Positions 57,029-64,000 of a stretch of DNA of 64,000 bases are shown piece after piece (within the stretch, counting starts at the first letter, position 1; every line of letters begins with the position of its first letter). The translations under genes and the position numbers were made by a program. The notes under the pieces are model-generated. The model had not been told where the DNA came from. It did not search any database and saw only the letters and a list, made by a program, of their open reading frames with translations. This DNA comes from Phellopilus nigrolimitatus (taxonomy: Eukaryota > Basidiomycota > Agaricomycetes > Hymenochaetales > Hymenochaetaceae): NCBI GenBank assembly GCA_021029095.1, contig JAJOHG010000004.1:186001-250000 (forward strand), written 5' to 3'.

Positions 57029-60000
57029 GCTCGGGGAGAGGGAGGAGGAGGAGGAGCGCGAGCGCGAGCGCGAGTGGGGGTGGGAGAGGGGCGCGTTGGA
57101 GGCGAAGGGGGGACGTGTGTGGACGGGCGGCGGGGCGGGTGTACGGGAACAGGCATGAGCCGGGGAGGGACAGGGGCGATGGGGATGGACAATAGAGGAT
57201 AGCAGCGAGAGTGACAGAGCAGGAAAGCAAGAAGAAAGCAAGAGTTAAATAAGCAGGATGAGAACAGAGGACAGCGAGCAGAGGAGAGAGGAGAGCAGAG
57301 GAAGAGGACGCGTATTAGCAGGATCGTCGGAGGGTGGGAGGGCAGGAAGCAGACCGGGGCCTTATAAGCACAGACGCTGGCGTCGCTGGGAAGGCGCTCA
57401 GGGTCCAGCTAACGGACCCCCGACCACCCTGTTTATGCCTTGTTTACTCGATCCTCATGGCGCCGACGACCACGGACCCTTCGCTCCGTTTCTTCTTTTC
57501 CGAGTATCCAAACTCTATATTCCAGTATACCACATACACCCACACATATCTATATGTATTATATTACTCCAGCCAGTACCCGTTCCTGCCCCTCTTTCGC
57601 CCTAGCCCTCCTCCTCCAATCCCCAAGCGACGCACTAACCCGCTCCCTCCTTTTCAATTTACCCTTTCAGAATACACCACGCACACACACGCTCCTCCCC
57701 GTCCTATTCTTACTCTCGGAACTCATTCCTCATGCCCTGCGACCCTGCGTCTGCTTCATTCGCCTTCATTCTCCCCGCGCGTGCGCGCCCGCGCGCGATC
57801 CCCAGCGCTCCGGTTCCCGACGTCCGAGCCTTCGCTCTCTTCCGTCCATCCCCTCCATACCTCCCGCCCAGTCACCTCCCAACGGGCCCCCGCGCAGCAG
57901 CAGCCGCAGCCGCCCGACATCCAATCCGCGTCCGTCCCCATGATCACCGCCCCCATTCGCTCGCGCGCAGATCACAAGCTTCGCGCGCGCGGCCGATCGC
58001 GCGCCCTTCCGCCCGTTCAACGTCCCCCCTTTGTCCTCCTCCTCCCTCGCCGCTGCCGAGCACACCCCATCCCGCCGGGCCGATCGCCTGACAGCGCGCC
58101 CACGCCCGTCCTCGCCCCGCCTCCACCTCCATACACACACAGCACTCCGCGCTCCGCGTCCGGAAACGCCGCGCCAACGCTAAAAATACTCTAAAAATCA
58201 AGCACGCGAGAGATCGGCTGCGCCTGCATAACATAACGCAGCGCGCAATAAATCAGGCCCAGAAAAAACCAGAAAACAAGACTCGCTCGCGTCCGGAGAG
58301 AGGACATACGGCATGGCATGCACATAAGTAGCACAGAAATAATAATAAATCAGAATAAGCCACGCATACATATGTCTGGCGTTGTCGTCGTGCCTGCACC
58401 GACAATACGACCGCCTTCTCCCGAAAAGCCGCCAACTATCTCCACCCACCCACTACCCACGCCCCAGCTCTGCCACACCGGCTTCCCAGCCGTCCTGCAT
58501 GTGCAGCACGCTTCTCTCGATAGACAGACAGAACAGCCGCTCTTCGCTCTTATATCCGTGAAAGACACAGCAAGGGAACAACGAGTCAGCGACTCGTTCG
58601 TTGTTCTCCGATCACGCGCGCGCAGCCCCTCCGAGCGCGTGCCCACTGCACGTCCAGCAAGGTTCGCACCCAGAACAACACTCCGCACGAACAACACTCC
58701 CCACGCAACCAACACAGGAGTAAAGCAATCGGACGAACTCTCCGCAGCCTTCTCGCCAAACGAACGTGCCCGCCCAACCCCTGGAGCGAGCTGGCCCCCC
58801 GTCGCATGCCCCAGCCCATTCCCTTCCGTGCTCCGCGCTCCGTGCTCTTAACCCCCTACACGCGCAGACAACGATCCTCTACTCGACGGCGCAGCACCCG
58901 GCACAAACGAACCCAGGGCGATTCTTGGACCCGCGCCAACCCAGGTTTTACCCGCCTTGACCCATCCTCTATCCTCTAACCATACGTATTACACCCCCCT
59001 CTATTCTCCCTCCCCACTCAGCACCGTACATATCCGAAATCGAATCGAAAAAAAACCCCAAAAGGAGGAAATAAATAATAAATAACAAACAAATAAAAGG
59101 GAAAACGCAGCAGCAGCAGCAGCCTTCTCCCAAAACACCCCGCGCACCCCGTGGATCCGATACGCGGCAACACGGCGACAACAAGACAAATAAACCCAGT
59201 CCTTAGTTGGACCCACACACACGCCAACCGCCTAACTAACCGTCGTTTACCCTATCTATCTCTATCATACGTACATCACGCCTATCGCTATCATCACTTG
59301 GCACACCGTCGCAAAGGAATCTTATTAATAGATCACAATTAAGAATAAAACCGCACGCGAAATTGAGAGAACCAAGAATTAAACAAACAAAACCAACGCC
59401 GCCGATCGACGACGCAGCAGCAGCAGCAGCAGCAGCAGCAGCGCAACCGCGCGTCGGTCTCCCCGGCAACCAAAAAAGAAAACAGAAAAAAAGAAACAAA
59501 GAAACAAGGGCGCTTTGCAGATCACTCCCACTCCCTCCCTTTCTCTCCCGGGCTGATCCCCATCACGCCCACAAACACAACAGCAGTGCCCGCGCCGTCA
59601 AAGGCGCAGAGGCCCAGGCCCCATCATACGTACGTATGCATCGCGATCACGAACAGCAGCAACAGCAAGAAGGAACGGGCAGGGCATCACGCCCCGCCTC
59701 CCCCGTCCCTCTATCCTCGCTCCCCGGCCCCGCCACGACGCAACACCACGTGGGCGACGCGCTGCGCTGCCCCGGCCCCCGATCTTCCTTGCCAATGCTT
59801 CCCTTCCTGATCCCTTCCCGCTTTGTCGCGCCTTGTTCTCTGATCTCAGCCCCACCATCTTCGTCTCGCGCTCCCGCTGCCCGATTCCCAGACTCCCAGA
59901 CTATCTCTGCACGCCCCCACACGCGCGTTACTGCATGCCCAGGCGCGACCCTGCGCACCCAACGGCAACAACGGCAACAGCAGAAACAGCAATATAAACC

Positions 60001-61034
60001 GAAACCGAAACCCGATATCGGTGCCTCAGCCACCAGGACCCGGGCTCGGACCCAAATCTCGATCCACCCGTTTCCCATCACGCTCTCGCCCGCCGATCAG
60101 TTCTCGTTTCGTTTCGAACCGACGACACACACGTCCAACGCGGACATAATCCGGCCCCCCAACAAGCAACAAAAATAGCCAACCTGTACCAAAGCGCGCG
60201 GCGCATCAGCTGACCCCCATCAAACCAAATCGAATCGAAAACGAATATGAAAAAGCTTCGCTAGACCCGCCGCCACGGGCCCCCCTCGCAACCTTACGGA
60301 AACATTCGACACGCCAGAGACGGCGGCAGCCGTCGGATCACCGCCAAATCCGCCCGCGCATAAGCGAGAAACAGGAGGAGTGCGCGTCGGGCGGCGCCGT
60401 CCGTCCGCACCCCTCGTCTCGCCACGCACGAAACGCAACGCACACGTCACTCGGCCCCCGGGCCCTCCGCTTACGTCCGCCCGCCGCACGCGCGTATCGC
60501 GTATCTCCCGCCGCCCCGTCGCGCGCCCCATAAAGCAACCCCTGCGCAGCGAGCGAGATCAGCAATCCTCGCTTGCAGCACAGCCCGCCGGAAACTGTAT
60601 GCACATAAGGCACAGCGCTTCGACAAACGGGAGCAAAGTCAAAGTGTGTGTGAACCTCACCCGTTTCTCCCGTTTGTCTATGCTGTGCCTTCATCCGGCG
60701 CCGAAGCGCATAAGCAAGCACACATAACCCGCCCGAGCCACATTTCATTCCATTTCCCACAACGCAACGCACGTGCAGCGCGCATACATACACACATACG
60801 CGAACTCTAATCTAAGCGAGCCGATCGGTGATGGAATGATCGGCGGTTCTGGCTCATCTCGGAAATTACGCTTTGCAGAAATGACGACGGCGTGCGCGCG
60901 GACGCGCGCGCGCGCGACGGTTGCTGTTCCCTGCTTCATTTACGAGTACGATATACATGTTATTATTGCGCGAATCTCAGATGATACCGCGGCCTGGAAA
61001 TAGATAGTTTAAATAAATCTAATTACGGCTATTA
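57029..61034. other. 4 kb GC-rich, G-poor upstream region
   Basis: From about 57400 to 60600 the plus strand is strongly C- and A-rich and poor in G. Long open frames occur in several phases on both strands, which is what such composition produces by chance. None has recognisable domains. As the region upstream of a large regulator it probably holds promoter and long leader sequence for copy 2. Confidence 0.5.
59414..59442. repeat. AGC trinucleotide microsatellite
   Basis: About nine perfect AGC/GCA units. A shorter run of the same unit lies at about 59108-59124. Confidence 0.9.
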
Positions 61035-62232
61035 AGGACCGCGCGCTCTGGCGCGGCACGCGCCGCGAGGCGATCAGCTTCAGAAGGCGTTGGGTCGGCA
61101 ACCCACGCGCGCCGGCTATTGTCCTCATACACCGCGCGCATGCGAAGGGAGACCACAGATGCGCGCGGTGCCAGCCGCGACCCAAAGTACAAGGGTGGCT
61201 GCCCAACAAAGGGATCCATGACGCACAGAACGAGAAGCCTCTCCGTCCGTCCGGACAGGCCGCGGCAAGGCACGCCCGGCGCAAACGCAACAAGCAGCTG
61301 CGTTTCCCGAAAACCGCATACAAAGAACCGGCCGCTTCTACGCAGCACTCGTCTCGAGCCACCTTTCGCGAAATCGAGCCCGAGGAGGCGGCCTCGCCCC
61401 GGGCACCCCGGCCTGCTGCTTCGGCTTCCGAGCTCGAAGAGGGCTTGTCTAGCCACACTTCGCGCAGCATTTTCGACAACACGCCTCGCTCCAAGTGTCG
61501 CATCAACTCCATCATCCGTTATCATCTGCTTCTGGCGTTCTTTCGCGCTATTCAGAGCTACGTAATACCCGGAGTTTCCAACTTAGGCCCTCCGGTATGC
61601 TTCTTCCAATCAAATGACGGATATTCTGCGCTTATAGCAGTCTGGTGCGGGTTTGTACGAAGGAAAGGAAGTATCTGGAAAATCGGTGGTCAGAATATTC
61701 CGACGTCGACAGGTTATGTCAGTCTCCAAAAGATGTTTCGCAAATCCTCGGCGTTTCGAGGATCCAATGCGACGCGTGTCAGACAGCTACCCTTAAGGTA
61801 AGGCTTCTGCATTCAATTCTACCCAATCACAAAGATCTCTCGATGGCATTCACCGAAAGAAGTGCATTTTGACTCGTTAATGTTTCGCGTTTCGATGTAC
61901 GCCAGACGGCCCAAATTATTTAATCCATGGTCTGTTTGGAACAAACATGGTTGAAGGGAACAAGGGATTGCGAGTTGATGGTAGCTGATACGACAGGCTG
62001 ATGAGCTCAGGAATAGCTGCCCAACCAGGACGAGAAATTCCAGCCAATGCTCAATCCAATCGTAGATATAAGTCGGGCGGATAAAATCAGAAACCTCAGG
62101 AACGGAAGAAAAAGGAGAAAAATTCCGAAGTTAGCGGCTACAACAGAACAAAAGGAGTCTGATACTCCCCTTTATCTCGAATATCCAGTCGCGGTTCCTG
62201 GAGTACCAGCGGCACGAAGAAAATCAAGCTGA
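61035..62232 (+). CDS. Unresolved coding-like segments (candidate gene)
   Basis: Several short pieces look coding but do not join cleanly. An open GC-rich frame from 61035 contains CARCQPRPKVQGWLPN. A piece at about 61640-61798 reads VCTKERKYLENRWSEYSD, then SQILGVSRIQCDACQTATLK, before gtaagg. A piece after cgccag at 61913 reads DGPNYLIHGLFGTNMVEGNK. A piece near 62010-62085 reads AAQPGREIPANAQSNRRYKS. Splice phases conflict. It may be a real gene with exons that I misplace, or a decayed one. No family assigned. Confidence 0.25.
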
Positions 62233-64000
62233 CGGAGATCATACGCTCCGTATTCACCGCCCATCTGTGTCCGTCTTCTTTGCAACCATCGCGAGTCTCC
62301 AACGTGCGTTGAATTGATCAGATTTGGGTGCCGGAGCATATGGCACGACATTCTTACAAGCGCCTTTCCAGCCATCCGTATATCCTCGAAGCACAACAGA
62401 AAACACTGCACCGGAGCTAGCGCGGAATATCAGCGTCGGGAGCCCCGCCTCCAGCCATTCAGCCTTCTAGATTCGGGGTGAGTTGCATAATTGTCAATCA
62501 TCGGCTTTCATACTAATCAACCGTCCCTTGTAACTGGCAGCTCGCGGCGATGTTATTCCTGAAGCTGTGGGTGCAATTCGGGCGGAAAAGAGGGGGATCT
62601 GTTGCGAGAAGAAAAGTAAGCGAGCAGACGCTGAAGAATGATCAAGAGAGTTTTTTTCCCTTTGTCGCGGAGTGCGCAGCCTTATGTTAATTTTGAAGCT
62701 CTGATGCTGGGGGACTAGGCGACTCGAGAGTCTGGCTAGGCGCTTTGAAAGACGCCACATGCAGACTCCGGATTCCGACGAGTTCCTCGTCTCAATTCGA
62801 TTCGGAGTAAATTAGAAATTGTTGTATTCAAAGCATCTCCCCCGAAGGCTGAACACGTCTCTACGCTCGTTCAGATCAGAAGAGCATAGAGACTGTAGTG
62901 ACAAGAAGCAGTGGTTTTTAGCAGAACGAAAGTTTTTTTGTTTTGTTTTGAATGAAAAACACACCCTGACTCAGATTTTCGAAAATTTTGATGCTCGAAT
63001 GACGCGACCACACAGCCCGAAAGCATGCGGTCCCATCCGTGATTCAAAGCGCGTTTCATGAGCGATATTCACACCGAGCACCATGCCCTCTCGAATTCCG
63101 GAGACCTTCCTATCAGATTCCTGTGTCTTCAGCCCGCCTTCGCGTGTACTTCGTGTCCCCGATAGTTCAATGCAGGTCCCTAAGACAAAGGAGAGAAGCG
63201 AGGTTACGTCGTATCAGAGACGCTCGCGATAGAATGGAGGTTCCGTAAGCCAGAGAATGTAAAAATTATTTTCGATGGCGAATATACAAAGAAGGCAACG
63301 GGCAGCGAAAGCCTCGAAGCACGGGCGAAGTAGCACGCCGCTGCTTTGCACGTCAGCGTCGCTAAGGTTCAGGAATACGATCCGATGCCCTCGGTTTTGT
63401 TTTACTGCGCAGGTTCTCCATGCCCGAAGATGCAACCATCGCGAAAATTTCTTGAGCTTCAGCGCTATGAGGATTCTCTGTCACGGACTCCTCTGCTACG
63501 ATCTGAGCGCATCTATAAATGTAGAACAACACTTCTGGAGAGAACTTGTTCCAGTACGTCCGTGTCGACGTGGGAAAAGAGTGGAATACTCATTCCTAGG
63601 TTTTTTTTCTGGCAATCGAGCACAAGAAGCCAAAAGCGGACTTAACAGTCTATCGATCATCTTGCACAAATAGACTTCTGTCTCTAATCATCTCATACTC
63701 CGCTGCATCGTCTGCGCAAATCTTCTGGACAATGTAAGTAACGTAAGTATCAGAGGCAGTATCTTGTGCGACATTCTACTTACATTTCATGAAATTTTAG
63801 ACATCAGATATTGATGACGGTGAAAATCGGGAAGTTGGGACGGGCCGAAAATCCTCTCAATGAGACCTAGACTGCGAGCTAAGTAGGGTCCTGGATCCTG
63901 GAGCAATTTTGGATTCCCCTTGCTGATAACGGTTCGCACTCTCATCTTATACCGTTGCCCAGAATGTTTGACCTCCGCACCAAACTAGAAAAGCTCTTCA
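62233..64000. other. Right-end region without supported gene
   Basis: Only short frames on both strands. A plus-strand bit near 62718-62813 (RRLESLARRFERRHMQTP) looks weakly like a coiled helix but has no context. Nothing else recognised. Confidence 0.35.

Noticed and set aside
56095..57195. 366-codon plus-strand Gly/Arg-rich frame
   Set aside because: Antisense to the zinc-cluster exons of copy 2; composition artefact.
57334..58194. 286-codon plus-strand Pro/Ser/Arg frame
   Set aside because: No domain, no introns, and overlapping open frames in other phases; typical of GC-rich noncoding sequence.
59363..60178. 271-codon plus-strand frame with an Ala repeat
   Set aside because: The Ala run is the AGC microsatellite; the rest is low complexity without recognisable domains.
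61009..61525. Two overlapping 168-codon minus-strand frames
   Set aside because: Both are open over the same GC-rich block without family features; at most one could be real and neither is supported.
1..64000. tRNA, rRNA, CRISPR array, viral or toxin genes
   Set aside because: Scanned by eye for B-box-like GGTTCGANTCC, direct-repeat arrays and known viral or toxin motifs; none supported.

Overview
This is an ordinary chromosomal window from a basidiomycete fungus, most likely an agaricomycete. The genes are dense and cut by many 45-75 nt GT-AG introns (some GC-AG). The gene set is eukaryotic housekeeping. Two large Zn2Cys6 regulators with Ala/Gln/His-rich tails and a fused biotin gene (dethiobiotin synthetase plus DAPA aminotransferase) fit that assignment. 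I found no rRNA, tRNA, CRISPR or prokaryotic operon.

Layout, left to right. 0-13 kb: citrate synthase (minus, cut by the left edge), an unassigned spliced gene, ARPC2 of the Arp2/3 complex, a PITH-domain protein, a UBX/TUG-like p97 adaptor, a small heat-shock protein, an Alba/Rpp25-like protein and APC10. 13-30.7 kb: a PHD/DDT-WHIM chromatin protein (minus), a class V aminotransferase (minus), TRAP-alpha (plus), a small complex I subunit (minus), the fused biotin gene (plus), the PI3-kinase Vps34 (minus), a MARVEL-type four-TM protein (minus), a possible small membrane protein (minus) and an Lsb1/Pin3-like SH3 protein (minus). 30.9-31.2 kb: a near-perfect 267 bp palindrome between the SH3 gene and an ICln/Lot5-like gene. 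32.6-35.3 kb: an unidentified gene whose intron holds three nested inverted-repeat elements. 35.5-45 kb (minus): the FG nucleoporin Nup159/Nup214 and a GBD/FH3 formin-like protein. 46.6-57 kb: two tandem paralogous Zn2Cys6 transcription factors (minus). 57-64 kb: a long GC-rich, G-poor upstream region and poorly resolved sequence.

The genes do not form one pathway. Several are divergent pairs with short shared promoters: aminotransferase/TRAP-alpha, complex I subunit/biotin gene, and SH3 protein/ICln. I saw no convincing new defence or metabolic system. The most unusual signals are these: (i) an intron whose donor GTA was the TA target of a pogo-like insertion, expanding an inferred 56 nt intron to about 2.3 kb; (ii) the long palindrome in a divergent promoter; (iii) four GC-AG introns supported by protein continuity; (iv) a tandem regulator pair, one member with a 1.86 kb intron, and both with reading-frame breaks that need read-level checking.

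Exon junctions were worked out by hand from splice signals and family continuity. Coordinates of multi-exon genes are outer limits (start codon to stop codon).
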